DNA of 64,000 nucleotides from Dactylellina haptotyla. Its lineage: Eukaryota; Ascomycota; Orbiliomycetes; Orbiliales; Orbiliaceae. The translations under genes were made by a program, and so were the position numbers. This document shows positions 45,355 through 56,364 of this stretch, piece by piece. How positions within the stretch are numbered: the stretch's first letter is position 1; each line of letters opens with the position of its first letter. The stretch covers positions 2,666,001-2,730,000 of the forward strand of contig CM062383.1 in the NCBI GenBank assembly GCA_031310005.1, read 5' to 3'. The notes below the pieces were generated by a model. It searched no databases. It was not told the origin of the DNA and saw only the letters and a list, made by a program, of their open reading frames with translations.

Positions 45355-47247
45355 TTATTGTCCATTGCGGTTTCTATTATATCCCCTTTTCATTATGATG
45401 TCGAGCATGATATCCTCAAGCTCGTCAAGAAGCCTTTCATCCGAAGTCCTCTTTGGAGGCGCCGGCCGCCGAGGCGCTTTCCTCCCCTTCCTTCCATCAG
45501 GAAAGACTACTTCGTCTAACGCACGTGCCTCCTGTAGTCTCACCTCTTCCTTTCGAAATATATCTTCCAAGTCAGCAATAATTTTCTTCTCGTCGACCAT
45601 CTTATTCACCCCCAGTCTATTCTTTGCGGCACGGGCGTTTATCATGGCATTGTTTCGTTTCATTTGATCCAGCATTCTGATCCAGCTCCAATGTCCTTCC
45701 TCTATAGCCTTCATACCCATATCTGCTATCGCGTACTGCTGTGCGAGGTTCTTCGGTATTCTAGCTTGATATTCAAGCCCTCCTAGATTGAATTCTGGGA
45801 GGGGTTGCAGTGGTATCGGAGGGAATTGTGACGGGTAGAGAGCATTAGTATTCTCAGAAGAACCCCATTGCAATTGTGGGAATAGTTCTTGTATAGAGGG
45901 CTCTTCTTCGATCTTGTACTCCTCTTTGACTTCGTTCTTGACGTCCGTTTCCTCGATTTTCGTGTCTTGTAGTTCTAGATCATCTGCTGGGTCGTTTCTA
46001 TACTGGAAATTCTCTTCCCCTTCGATCTTTTCTTCGACCTTTGCCTCGATCTTTAAATCATCTTCCTTTGCTGATACGTCGTCTGTAGGCCCTCTATTTT
46101 GTAGATAGTCTTCTGGAAAAAAGTTCCCTTGGTTTATTTCGCCTTGTCCGGCCTCTTCCTTTTTCAATATCACGGAGCCATCTCTAGATGGCTCGGATAG
46201 GTATTCCAGTTTCTCATCGTAGTTAATCTCTGAGATATCATCATTTTGGTCCGGGTCTTCTTCTATTTTCTCATATCGGATTTCAGTCTCTTCTTCTTTC
46301 TTATACCAGTCATCTTGATCTTCCTGAGATCCGTACTCTTCTTTCAAGCTTTGGTCTTCAGAGACACCGAACTCGTCAATTTTGATATTTCCTTCAGATC
46401 GCACTGCTTGAGATTCCGTCGCTTGATCTTCCAATATACTCAGATCTTCGTCCTGTTGGGCATCTCCACTGAGAATAGAATCCCACAGGGCCGTGGTGAC
46501 TGGAAGTGAGTTCTTTTTGGCCCACAAGGCGGCTCCTTTGATTTTAGCCAGCTGTTGGACAGATATCTCGCCGCTAGCGACTCTCGACATCAAATAATCG
46601 TTCCTCATTACCCACGGCTCTTCACTAAACCTCAGACCCAGCTTTGAAAGATCCCACTGTTTCACAGAAGCAAATTCCGGATCGACTCTGACCAAGCCAT
46701 CGCCATTGCCCCACATCGAATCGGATAATATTTCCCCCGGTTGCAGGTCGTAGCCGTCAATATACTTCTCCCACATGGTAGAGTTGGGCTTTAATTCCTC
46801 CCAGGACCCGTACTTCCACCAGGAGTCCGTCGCCTTTGTTATCCCCTCCCAATCTGCAAATTGCAAAGTATCGGTCTGGCCATCGCTCGGGTGGAAGTGT
46901 ATAACGAGTGATGGCTTGCTCCCGAATGAAGAGCACCCTTTGGTACCAGGATATAGCGCGAATGCCCATGGTCCGCGGCCGTATATTGGAACCGTCCACA
47001 CTTTCATTGCAACAATCAGAGTGAGATCATTCATACCGTGTGCTCCCCTGCCATAGTTTATCTTCGCACATAGCTTCGGCTCCGGGCCTTTGATCTCCCG
47101 GGACACAACGTTTCTACGCGGTCGAACATCCTCAAGTGCCGTTTCGGCCTGTCTGACGAAAGCCCAGGCATATGCATCTGTCAATGTTGGCAGTGATAAC
47201 AAAAGCTGGAGTATGAGCATTCGTACCGATCGACCCTTTGCTAGCAT
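45355..47247 (-). CDS. Secreted acidic protein, paralogous family member 6 (long, Glu-rich)
   Basis: Single exon, 630 residues, ATG at 47247. Signal peptide (MLILQLLLSLPTLTDA) and mature start YAWAF. Core domain: KLCAKINYG, WAFALYPGTKGCSSFG and PSLVIHFHPSDGQTDTLQF, matching the A-x-Y ... C ... VI-x-aromatic pattern of the family. The long middle (~residues 270-460) is almost continuous Glu/Asp/Lys (for example IKIDEFGVSEDQSLKEEYG) and surely disordered. A C-terminal helical, basic segment contains GRKGRKAPRRPAPPKR. Codon usage looks normal for the window. Function unknown. A 550-bp divergent region separates it from F-box gene E. Confidence 0.82.
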   Translation of the reverse strand: MLAKGRSVRMLILQLLLSLPTLTDAYAWAFVRQAETALEDVRPRRNVVSREIKGPEPKLCAKINYGRGAHGMNDLTLIVAMKVWTVPIYGRGPWAFALYPGTKGCSSFGSKPSLVIHFHPSDGQTDTLQFADWEGITKATDSWWKYGSWEELKPNSTMWEKYIDGYDLQPGEILSDSMWGNGDGLVRVDPEFASVKQWDLSKLGLRFSEEPWVMRNDYLMSRVASGEISVQQLAKIKGAALWAKKNSLPVTTALWDSILSGDAQQDEDLSILEDQATESQAVRSEGNIKIDEFGVSEDQSLKEEYGSQEDQDDWYKKEEETEIRYEKIEEDPDQNDDISEINYDEKLEYLSEPSRDGSVILKKEEAGQGEINQGNFFPEDYLQNRGPTDDVSAKEDDLKIEAKVEEKIEGEENFQYRNDPADDLELQDTKIEETDVKNEVKEEYKIEEEPSIQELFPQLQWGSSENTNALYPSQFPPIPLQPLPEFNLGGLEYQARIPKNLAQQYAIADMGMKAIEEGHWSWIRMLDQMKRNNAMINARAAKNRLGVNKMVDEKKIIADLEDIFRKEEVRLQEARALDEVVFPDGRKGRKAPRRPAPPKRTSDERLLDELEDIMLDIIMKRGYNRNRNGQ

Positions 47248-47796
47248 TGTGAATGATCGATATGTTTACCTTGCAAGCGGTTAGTCTGGTCCGCCAAAGA
47301 AAGAGCCTATGGTATTCATATTGGTTCCTACGGAGTTGCTGAGTGAGTTCGATTGCGCGTATAAAACATCTGAATGCTGGATTGATCTAAGTTTAAAATT
47401 ACAAAATATGAATCAAGAAAGGTTTATATCCGCACCACTATTAGTTTAATTGGGTTTCCGTGGCACGGAAGATACGCCTTCGCCAATAATATATGCGCGG
47501 TCATAGAATGGGAAGATATATACAACACAAAAATCCAGTAGAGGCTCACATGTGGTGCTCTAAGGAGAAAGCTGCCGAATGCGAACGCCGGTAATGGCAT
47601 TTGGCAAACCAAGCGGGGATCTTACGCAAATGATGCCTGTACTACATCAGAATTGCATCCAACTTTACCCTTTGGGTCCATAACCAGGTTCACAAACCGC
47701 CTAAACATAAACCCCTACCTTGTACTTCAATATAATCCTATCAGACCTGACCGACAGGCCTCTGCTACTATAACTATATTAAACCGGTCGAGAACA
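47248..47796. other. Divergent promoter between secreted-protein gene 6 and F-box gene E
   Basis: 549 bp between two divergently oriented starts; no additional gene. Confidence 0.6.
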
Positions 47797-48585
47797 ATGG
47801 AAAACTCCGAAATACGCCGTTCACAGCCTGCATTGCTCACGATCCCTAATGAGCTACACATCGCAATCCTTTCCCACCTCTCTTTCGCCGAGCAACTTGT
47901 CGCAGCTCAGGTGTGCGAAATCTGGCAAACCCTGCTACTCGACATCACCCATCTCCGTAAAGTTCGCTACACCAGATTCGCACCCCAGGGTAGTATATAC
48001 TACAGGGGAACCGAATACCTCGAAGCAGGGGGTAACCACGATGTGCATTTCTTGCTGCGTTTAGCGCGATGGCATTGTACCTTATCCGACCCTCCAAACT
48101 CTGCGATTAGCCTTTCGCCTTCAGTGACAGAAGCGACGACCGGTGTCGTCACTCAACACATCAGACGCCTTACCGTTTTAGCCCATGTGATTCCTAACAA
48201 TGACCCACGAGGGTTCAGCGGAGACGTGAATATTCCCTCCTGGGATGCCACCAATTGCGGATTTTTGAACGACTCGTTTTCTTTCCATTCTTCGTTGGAC
48301 GAAAGAGATAAGAAGAGCGGCCTCAGAGTCCACTATGGCAGGGACTTGACCCATGCTGCATATCCGACAACAACGAGTATACTTATCGATTATCGAAAGT
48401 TAGGATGCGGTTTGAGTTTCGAGCCTCACACCTTTCGAAAGGAAGGGGAGATGTTCGAACTGCTCGATTATGCCCATTTGACTGTTCTTCAGGTTTTGGA
48501 GGCAATTATATTTCGGGTTATTCAGGAAAAGTCCACACGCGGTGATCTTGGGATTGACAGTGATTACGACCTTTTCTTTGTTTAG
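47797..48585 (+). CDS. F-box protein E
   Basis: Single exon, 262 residues. F-box at residues ~14-55 (LLTIPNELHIAILSHLSFAE, then VAAQVCEIWQTLL). The remainder (ITHLRKVRYTRFAPQG, FLLRLARWHCTL, GLRVHYGRDLTHAAYPTT) does not show leucine-rich repeats and I do not recognise it. It differs from the four array genes in being intronless, shorter and on the plus strand, so it belongs to another F-box subfamily. The frame is open further upstream, but the first ATG is at 47797. Confidence 0.78.
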   Translation: MENSEIRRSQPALLTIPNELHIAILSHLSFAEQLVAAQVCEIWQTLLLDITHLRKVRYTRFAPQGSIYYRGTEYLEAGGNHDVHFLLRLARWHCTLSDPPNSAISLSPSVTEATTGVVTQHIRRLTVLAHVIPNNDPRGFSGDVNIPSWDATNCGFLNDSFSFHSSLDERDKKSGLRVHYGRDLTHAAYPTTTSILIDYRKLGCGLSFEPHTFRKEGEMFELLDYAHLTVLQVLEAIIFRVIQEKSTRGDLGIDSDYDLFFV

Positions 48586-49466
48586 ATGATTATAGGGTGC
48601 CTTGTGACGTTTAAATGTTTCTCTCCATCAATTTGTATACTTATGTCTAGCATCTAAGCTTTAGGAGTAGTTAACGAAATTTGATCCTTAATTTATTCAC
48701 ACCTATACCTGATGGCATAGACACAGGCTTCGTGCCGTTCAAATTGAAATTGTAACTGTTGTGGTATTTTTTTCATTTTTAATTTCTTTAAATCCATCGA
48801 ATGTTATAAGAAAAAGCATCTATCAATGAGCAAGGCGATCCTCATATTACGAACAGCTAACTAGACAAGTAAACTAAACCTATGGTTTAACGGTGAATCA
48901 CGGCTGCTGTCTTCGTATCGTTCCCCTAGGCAAGACGTGAGAGATCATGTAAGTGCAATCGAAAAGCAAAAAGCAGAAAAACACAAACAAAAGGGTGCAA
49001 AAAAGAGAAGCGAACAAAAAGGCGATGTAAAGCAAGAATAATTACAGCCGGAAATCGTGTAAGACCTAAAAAAACAATCAAGTGTGAGGTCAAGATAACC
49101 ATTGTTCATGTTCCATCCGGCTTTGGTATGGAACAACTGGAAGGTATAGCCAAACCTCACGCATTGTCGAAATTCTTTAAACAAAGCGTTCGTGATTATA
49201 AATATGCGTTTTTGAAAACTTTTAGGCGAAATATAAAGTGGGTTGCCGGTCCCTAAAAAACAATTTTTGAAGTTTGTCTTTCCTCCGACACGGAAGGGTA
49301 AAGGTGCATACGAAGATTTGTGTATATGAATGTTGGAAAGGCAATGGTAGCCGTCGGTTGGTGGTAGGCGCGATCCTTTGCTCAAGAGTGAGTCTTTCGA
49401 AAATTCTCGACCACATGAAAATGTATACCGCCCTCATACCGTTAATGCAGCGCAAAACTGCCCTCC
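48586..49466. other. Convergent 3' region, no gene
   Basis: 881 bp between the 3' ends of F-box gene E and the RBM39-like gene. AT-rich; the minus-strand open frame at 48945-49385 is Phe/Cys/Ser-rich with no motif and is treated as non-coding. Confidence 0.55.
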
Positions 49467-51424
49467 TTACATGGCCTTAACCCGAGAGAACAAACTACTG
49501 TAGACAGCGTCAACAACGGGAAGAGCAGAAATTTGACGACCGCCAAAGAATCTGCCATTCAAGCCTTGGATTGCCTTTTCGCCGCCGGCAATTTTGTCGA
49601 ATTTGATGTAAACGTCGCCGGAAGAGTTTGGGTCGACGGAGATGTGCACTACGTGTCCGTATTTAGTCTCACATTCAGCTTTAACGTCTTCTTCTAAATC
49701 CTTAGCCCAGTGGTCACCGTTTTCCCTACAAGAAAGTATGTTAGAATCTATCGACATAGTATTGGGGGATCGAGGGTACGTACTCTGAAGGATCGAACAT
49801 GTTCTTAACAACCACGCATCTACTAGCTATGGTAGAATTTGTAGAAACCTGAGGCTTCGGCGGAGCCGGAGCAGGTCGTCGCTGCTTGGATTCTCCGTTT
49901 GCATCACCGTTTTGTTCAGGGATAGGTTCTTCAACTCTGGCTAGTTTTCTCATCAAAGCGTCTCTGCTGAAGTTGTTGAAGTTGACTCCCGCGACATCGG
50001 TATCATCTAGGGCGCTAGCGGCTCCGCTAGTGTTAATGTTTTGGTTCTGGTTGTGTCGTTGGCGGCCTTCGTAAGCCTGCTGTCCGTTGCTAAATCGTTG
50101 GAGCATCTGTGCAGTAGATTCAGGTGTGAATTTGTCATTCCCAAGACCGACACGGATAAGGCGACCTCCGAGATCAAACCCGTTCATTCTCTCTAGCGCT
50201 TCCTTCGCATTATTCGGATCACGATATCTAATAGGAAGTTAGCATCAAAGTATAACAAATAAAAGCGGCGGGGAAGGGGGGAAACATACTGAACAAACCC
50301 ATAGCCCCTGCTGCGACCGGATTCCTCCTTCTGTAGTTGGACAAACTCGAGGTCACCAAACGGTGCAAAAACCTGCTGAAGTTCGTTCTCGGTGATGCTG
50401 AAATGGATGTTTCCAACGTATAGTCTATGGAACGGAATGGTGTGGCGATGATTTTCATCTTTTTGGTGCTGACCACCTTCGGCGCGAGCCTGTCGGTTCT
50501 TCTCTGCTTCTGTAAGTTGAACGATGATGGGGATTCCCAACAGTCGTTGACCGGTAAGCGCGATAGCTTTAGGGACTGACTCTGCCTCTTTGAATTCAAC
50601 GTAGCCAACTCTGCATCAATGTTAGCGCCAAGTACTAAACCCCGGAAATACGATTACGAGTAAGACGTACCCTTTGGACCTTCCGCTGACACGGTCCTTG
50701 ACAATCTGAGCTTCCTTCACACCTCCAACCTTTTCGAAAAATGCAATCAATTCCTTAGTACGGAGTCGGGCAGCGAGTTGCTGAACAAAAACGGTACGTC
50801 TATCTCTCTCATCTTCGGTAAGTTTTGGGGAACCAGACCTAGTAAAAATATTCTGTTAGTACCAAACTTGACAAAGGGTGAAATTTTGATTGACGGCTTA
50901 CTTTGACCTATGGCGGGGGGACTTTGAGCGACGGCGGCTGCGTCCGTAGTAGTCATCATATTCGGACTCACGCTCTCGTCTTCGGGAGTTGTAGCGTTCT
51001 TCACGCTCACGCTCGCGATCTCGGTCACGGTAGTCTCGGTCTCGGTCTCGATCACGGTAGTCTCGATCCCTATCTTTGTCCCGGTATTCGCGATCTCTGT
51101 CACGGTCTCTGTCACGGTCTCTGCCGGAGGAATACCTATCGGAGTATCTATCATCATCGTGGCGTCTCGAGCGGTGTCTAAACCAAATGGCGGGTGATGT
51201 TAGCAACGACTCAATATACTGAAGGGTTGGGAGATAAAGCCATACCTATCACTTTCTCGGCTTCGGCTACGACGTCTCCTATTTCTAGATCTGGCACTGC
51301 CGGCGTCACTTCGTCTGCTCTCATCGTCGTTAGATGCAGATCGATCGGCTCGGCTCTTTGACTCTGCAGCCTCTTCGGCCCGGAAAGGTTCCTCGACCAA
51401 GGCTTCGATATCGAGAGCGGACAT
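49467..51424 (-). CDS. RBM39/CAPER-like splicing factor (RS domain plus three RRMs; S. pombe Rsd1 type)
   Basis: Six exons: 51424..51246, 51177..50902, 50838..50671, 50610..50290, 50227..49784 and 49725..49467, 548 residues. The N terminus is an RS-like domain with Arg-Asp/Arg-Glu dipeptides (encoded near 51000-51130). RRM1 has [11 protein letters not shown] and VGYVEF, RRM2 has [20 protein letters not shown] and RGYGFVQY, and RRM3 starts [12 protein letters not shown]3 contains [11 protein letters not shown], in the position of the R-x-F motif of U2AF-homology motifs, which bind Trp ligands in SF1/SF3b1-type proteins. A Pro/Ala-rich linker ([11 protein letters not shown]) precedes it. All five introns are short and restore known RRM motifs. 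Nuclear pre-mRNA splicing role by family. Confidence 0.94.
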
Positions 51425-52280
51425 TTTAGTGATTTCCAATCGGTTCACCAAGTAGATATTCTGGTTCCACTAGTCTCTCACGGAGACCTGATGGGATATT
51501 CTAATGCTGGTGTAGGTTGGAAGCAATCGTGTGACGAACTGCCGGAAACGTAAGGATGCGGTTCTCTACGGGTGACTATCCCACTGGTACGGTGGGAGGG
51601 AGGAGGTTCAAACCCTCTATAATGTCTCTCAAACGGCCTCCGTGGGTATCTTGGAAGATACTCGATGCTCTGCCGCGGTATTTACACGTCGAAGTCCCGT
51701 TGGTGATGGTGACGGTGATGTTGGTGAAGGATGGGTGAGGTGATGTTTTGGGGGTTGGCGATGGAGTGAGTGGTCACAGCCCAGGAAATTTGAGAGGCAA
51801 ATTAAAACTTTTTTGGAAGGCGGACGGGCCCAACACAGCCGGCAAATACCCAACAGGGCTAGCCCACGCCGGCCCACAGAGCCTCTCCAGGAACACGCCT
51901 GGAACTCTCCGGATTAACGCGCTTTTGAAACGAAGATAGAAACAAATCCAAAGTAGCAAATTATTGCTCTAGTGCTCATTCGACTCGACTTCCTTAAACG
52001 GAGTGCTCGTGTGGCACAGGCTTATGGCTTATCACGGGGATATATGGAAAAAGTGTATGGAAATATATTCTGTAAATTCAAATTTGTGCATGGTATCTAC
52101 TCAAACAAAAGCATTTATAAACTACGATGAAATATGGCTAAAAGTATATACACGTGAAGGAACAGAATCTCAAAATCGCTATCGTCAAAATAAAGAATAA
52201 TAAATACCAACCGTCCGGATATTATCCTCCCTACGCCATCCCGCCTTCCAATTACCCCTCACTCCGAGAACCTCGTATTA
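51425..52280. other. Intergenic upstream of the RBM39-like gene
   Basis: Promoter of the RBM39-like gene and 3' flank of the protease-like gene. No supported gene; a hairpin near 51580 resembles a tRNA arm but was rejected. Confidence 0.55.
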
Positions 52281-54351
52281 TTACCGGTAGTTGTTCGAGG
52301 AGGGTAGCTCATGTGCAAAAGTATGATTTCCCGGTGCTTCGCTGTAGTTATACGGCGCCACGTTCTCTTGATAAGGAACCTGAGGAGCACCGAACTGCGG
52401 ATGTCCACCTGGCGATGTCTGGCCGCTCCAGTTGTACGCGGGCGCCTGAGCCGGAAGTTCGCTGACAGGTCTTTGAGGAACGGTATATGCCCCAACCCCT
52501 TTAGTAGGATCATACGCTGGTACGTGGCTATAGTTGGTCTGAGGGCCTGGGCCGGGCGGTGGTGGGCCTCCTGGTTGATGCATCATTGGTGGTGGAGGCG
52601 GTAGGTTGGCTTCTTGATTCTTTCTTCTCTTCATCATGAACCAAGTGAGGAGAGCGATACCAGAGAGGCCAGCGACACCACCAACGACGCCGCCAGCAAT
52701 GGCGCCGGTGTTGGTTTTGCTGGTGGTCGTTCCTCCTGTTGGTTGTGGGCTCGGTGAATCTGTCGGCGTGTCGGTTGGGGTTGGACTGGGGATTTCGGAG
52801 TATAGTGGCGCTACACCGCGAGAGTCGAGCTCGACAATGTTGACGGCAGTAGCGTTAAACTTCACTGGTGCAAAACTAAGTTGTCGGTTTCCATAGTCGT
52901 GAACAAGGTAGGTGTGTCTGGCGAACGGGGTACCAAGCACGGCCTCGTAGCCAAGGTTTGTAGCAACGCTGTACTTGCTCATGGGGTTAAGCTGCAAGGA
53001 GCACGCATCTTGTCCGTTCAACTGATAGCGATAGCCGAGAACGCCAAAGGCTGGAAGGATGAAATGGTTGGCCGTGACGGTGATGTTGGTATCACCGAAA
53101 CGGAACTCAAAGGCCAGATCCGAGTCTCGCATTGAGCAGTCGATGAGATAGCCACCCCAGTTGTCGTCGTATTGAGCGCCAGCTGTGTCCACGATGCCCT
53201 GGATAACGGTATCAGGAAGAGAGAGGCGGCTGGTACTAAATTCGATATTAGCTCTGAGGCTCTTGACGGCCGTGAGCTCTTTCATGTTCCCAGGAGATCC
53301 GAAAGCCGCGCTGACGAGGTCGACGGTTGTGATCTCGCCAGAACTCGAAGCATTAAAGGTCACAAGGTTACCCTCGTATTTTTCCGTATCAACGGATCCG
53401 AAGTTCAGATAACTCTGGTTTTTCTCTAATAATTTTACACATCGTATTAGCCATCCATACTGTCAGTTGATCGATATGGTGAACATCGCGAGAAACATAC
53501 CCATCCAGTCGAAATAGAGACCGTGTGCCAAAGACTTGATTTCATTCTGTTGATAGAGGAACTGCATAAAACTTGGGAACGTCTGTCTATCATTATCGTA
53601 AACACCGATTCCCAGTTCGGGCGCCTGTGTAAAGTTGTCCGCAACGCCGATGTAAACATTGTCCAGCGACGTCTGTCCGAACTTCACCGTGTCGGTTCCG
53701 TAGTATCCTCTCGTGAACCTAGTCTCATCAGATTGGGACAGACTGAGGATGGCGTTGGAGACATTTCTAAAACTCGTGGATCTGCTTGGGTTATCTGAGT
53801 TACAAAGTGTTAGCGATCCACGATCTACACGGTCGGCCGCAAAGTCGCCTTTTGAGGGAACAGATATAACTTACAAAGACCCGACCAATCCACGTAGACG
53901 CATTGGAGATAATTATTTCGGCTTAAATCTCGACTACAATTCGTAGGTTTCTCAGATCCGACCCACAACCATGGTTGATCCGTTAGCCGCACGTTAACGG
54001 AGTCTTCTCGCGATCCAAGCTCGAGGTTGACGTAGAAGGCGTAACGAAGAACCTATAATAGACAAACAATAACCTAACGTCAACAATGCCATTCAATCGA
54101 AACAATAAAAATTTCATGTACCTGCATGAAACTGCAGCTGTCAAAAGAAGGGTGAGTAAACAAAATAAATAACTTACGCTGTATTTAAAAAGTACAGGAT
54201 CGGTTGCGACTCTCTTCACCAGCTTCGCGCTTCTACTAACATAATCCGTCGCCCGCTCGTAAACAGAAGCGGCGTCCGCGCCCGTCGTTAAGCAACTCGC
54301 AGCCGCCAACAGTATTGAACTGCTGCGGTATAAAGAGGATATAGCCACCAT
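52281..54351 (-). CDS. Membrane-anchored aspartic-protease-like (A1 fold) protein, catalytic motifs absent
   Basis: Four exons: 54351..54178, 54052..53875, 53794..53501 and 53425..52281, 596 residues. Signal peptide (SSILLAAASCLTTGADA), then a lumenal pepsin-like domain: YAFYVNLELGS, GYYGTDTVKFG, PELGIGVYD, SYLNFGSVDTEKYEGNL, SLPDTVIQGIV, GGYLIDC, AVLGTPFARHTYLVHDY. A Ser/Thr/Pro stalk and one transmembrane segment (GAIAGGVVGGVAGLSGIALL) follow, then a Pro/Gln/Tyr-rich cytosolic tail. The first active-site strand reads RLTDQPWLWV where the family has a D-T/S-G motif, and the second reads NIEFSTSRLSLP, so neither catalytic Asp-Thr/Ser-Gly is visible. I infer a pseudo-enzyme, perhaps a cell-surface sensor or binding protein. 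The 125-bp first intron is the least certain join. Confidence 0.85.
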
Positions 54352-56364
54352 GTCGGTATATTATTTCGTATATGTATTGTATGTTGTATGCAGTCGAAGA
54401 TAAAATAAGAATCCGTAAGGTACCAAAGTGTTCGTTGATCGCGAACCGACGACCGAACGACCTTATCGAGCAGCTCGATTGCTGCTTGTTTCTGGGCGAG
54501 TCCCGATTCTCTTTTCTTTACCAGAACCAAGTTTCTTGGTTGGGGAGTGTTCCTCAGGGGGTTTGCAAGGTTTCGGCTCGCTGCTGACCGAATATGATTA
54601 CTCACGGCTGCAAACGCCCCGGCCGATTGATACAGGCAAGCAAGCAAAGAAAAAACGTGAGGGAAAAAAGTCGGCCGATGGATGAGAGACTTCCCACCTC
54701 TTATTCAAATTCCTTCTCGAAACATTTAATAATAATAAATAACTGATATCCGGGTATTATAGTTTTCTTCGGAGAACGATTCTGCAAGGAAAAGTGAGCA
54801 AACTAGAATTAATAGGCAAAAATAAAAGAGGGGGAGGCTGATAATTATACAGGAAAATTGAAGGGCGGTTCTAGCGCCATGGCAGACTGGGGATCCGAGA
54901 TCAGAAAAACCCCCATCAGAAGCCTGACTGTGGGAGGGTGCCAGGGTTTGGGGTCCGAAAGTCTGCAGGGCACCCTTTCGTGTCGACACCAGGGGATAGG
55001 ATACGAGCTTGACCCGCGGACACGGCGAAAGGAGCCAGCCTGCTCAGGAAGAGAGGGGATCCTTTGGTGGAGTACCGCATCATCCCACTCAAAGCCTCGG
55101 GCGAGAAAGCTAAAAAAGGTACCTGTACCGAGCGAGCGAAACGGAAACACACGATCAATATCTTGCACATCCCGTCGAAGCGACCGTTTGACGGAAACTC
55201 TGCAGAGGTATAAAATTATGAGAATCCCGCCTGCCCGGCCGCAGAAAATCACTCCGCAACCCGAACAGAGAGAACAAAAGCTGCAACCTAGAGCTCGCCG
55301 TTCTGTGGCGATCAATGTCTTTCGGGGTATATTTTCGAATTTATGTTTTCTCTCCCAAAGTGCATCATCATCGCAGCAGCGTAGCAGGCAACATCGTCGC
55401 CTTCTCCAAAGGCTGACTGTAGTATACAGCCTCGAATTGGGGTAAAGGGAAAAAAAATCCTAACCCTGCCCTGAGTGTGCTGGTGGTGTTTCGAACCTGT
55501 TCCTGTAGACCGGACTCCAGATGATGACCTGTACCGGCCGACTCCAGAAACCGATTATTCACAAGTTTCCGTGCAAACCCATTATTTTCTTTCGTTAGCC
55601 GGATGAGCCTCATAGAGTTTCTGGTTTTCATCCAACCATCTGTCAGGCAACGACTGCCGTGGGCGCGCCAAGACGCCTAACGTTACATATTTAGCAATCG
55701 AGTGTGGGTCCTTCGACACGCTGAATTTGTCAGTACGAGGCTCATGGACAAGGTTTTTCTTGTAGCCCGCAACCTTGAATTGGAGCCTGTGACGATAGGC
55801 GCGAGAGAGGCAAAAAGGTGGGCGAGCTATGCTCCATAGGTCACTCTGCATGCCGTCGACGCACTCGTAACGTTACTGATTTTGGCCTGTGTCGCAATTT
55901 TGGAAACGCATGCAGACGCAGAAAGCCGTCCGTCCTGATTGGGCACAACCCAAAATGCAACAACATCCAGCTGTGTTGCGGACGGATCCATACAGGCCTG
56001 CTACGCTTTCTCACTTTGTCTCACAATCCACATGTCAGATTACGCAGGAGTTTACTCAAACACTCGTGCCTGTGCCTCTTTTCACGCTCTCGGGATCATA
56101 CTTTCAGAATGTAGCTCGTTGGCGCAAATGAATTCTAACGGCGTGGCGAGGCGAGAAGATCGTCAGAATAGAGCTCATTTGGGTTCATCGATATCGATAT
56201 CGATATCGCTTCAATCTGCTCTCTCCCAGAAGTTACAACTCACTGGGTAAACTTAGATTTTACCGGTCGTAGCCGCCATAGATCATGATAACAACAATCG
56301 TGTTAGTGAACACTCATCTCAGCGATTACTAACCGCTTCACATTCTGAGCGCCCAAGTTTGGTC
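54352..56364. other. Divergent 2-kb region between the protease-like and Fic genes
   Basis: No gene supported on either strand. GC-richer part at 54860-55300; a self-complementary ATCGAT repeat lies at 56187-56208. Probably the promoters of both flanking genes. Confidence 0.55.
56187..56208. repeat. Self-complementary (ATCGAT)n repeat
   Basis: Three full ATCGAT units plus ATCG, 22 bp, lying 157 bp upstream of the Fic gene start. It can form a perfect hairpin or several overlapping ATCGAT sites. Confidence 0.85.

Noticed and set aside
51540-51625. tRNA-like hairpins (TCCCAC...GTGGGA and a GGTTCAAACC T-arm look-alike)
   Set aside because: The 7-base loop lacks the conserved T at position 33 and no acceptor or D stem can be formed.
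54858-55445. 195-codon plus-strand open frame between the protease-like and Fic genes
   Set aside because: Arg/Ser/Gln-rich without motif or codon bias like the real genes; an overlapping antisense frame is equally open.
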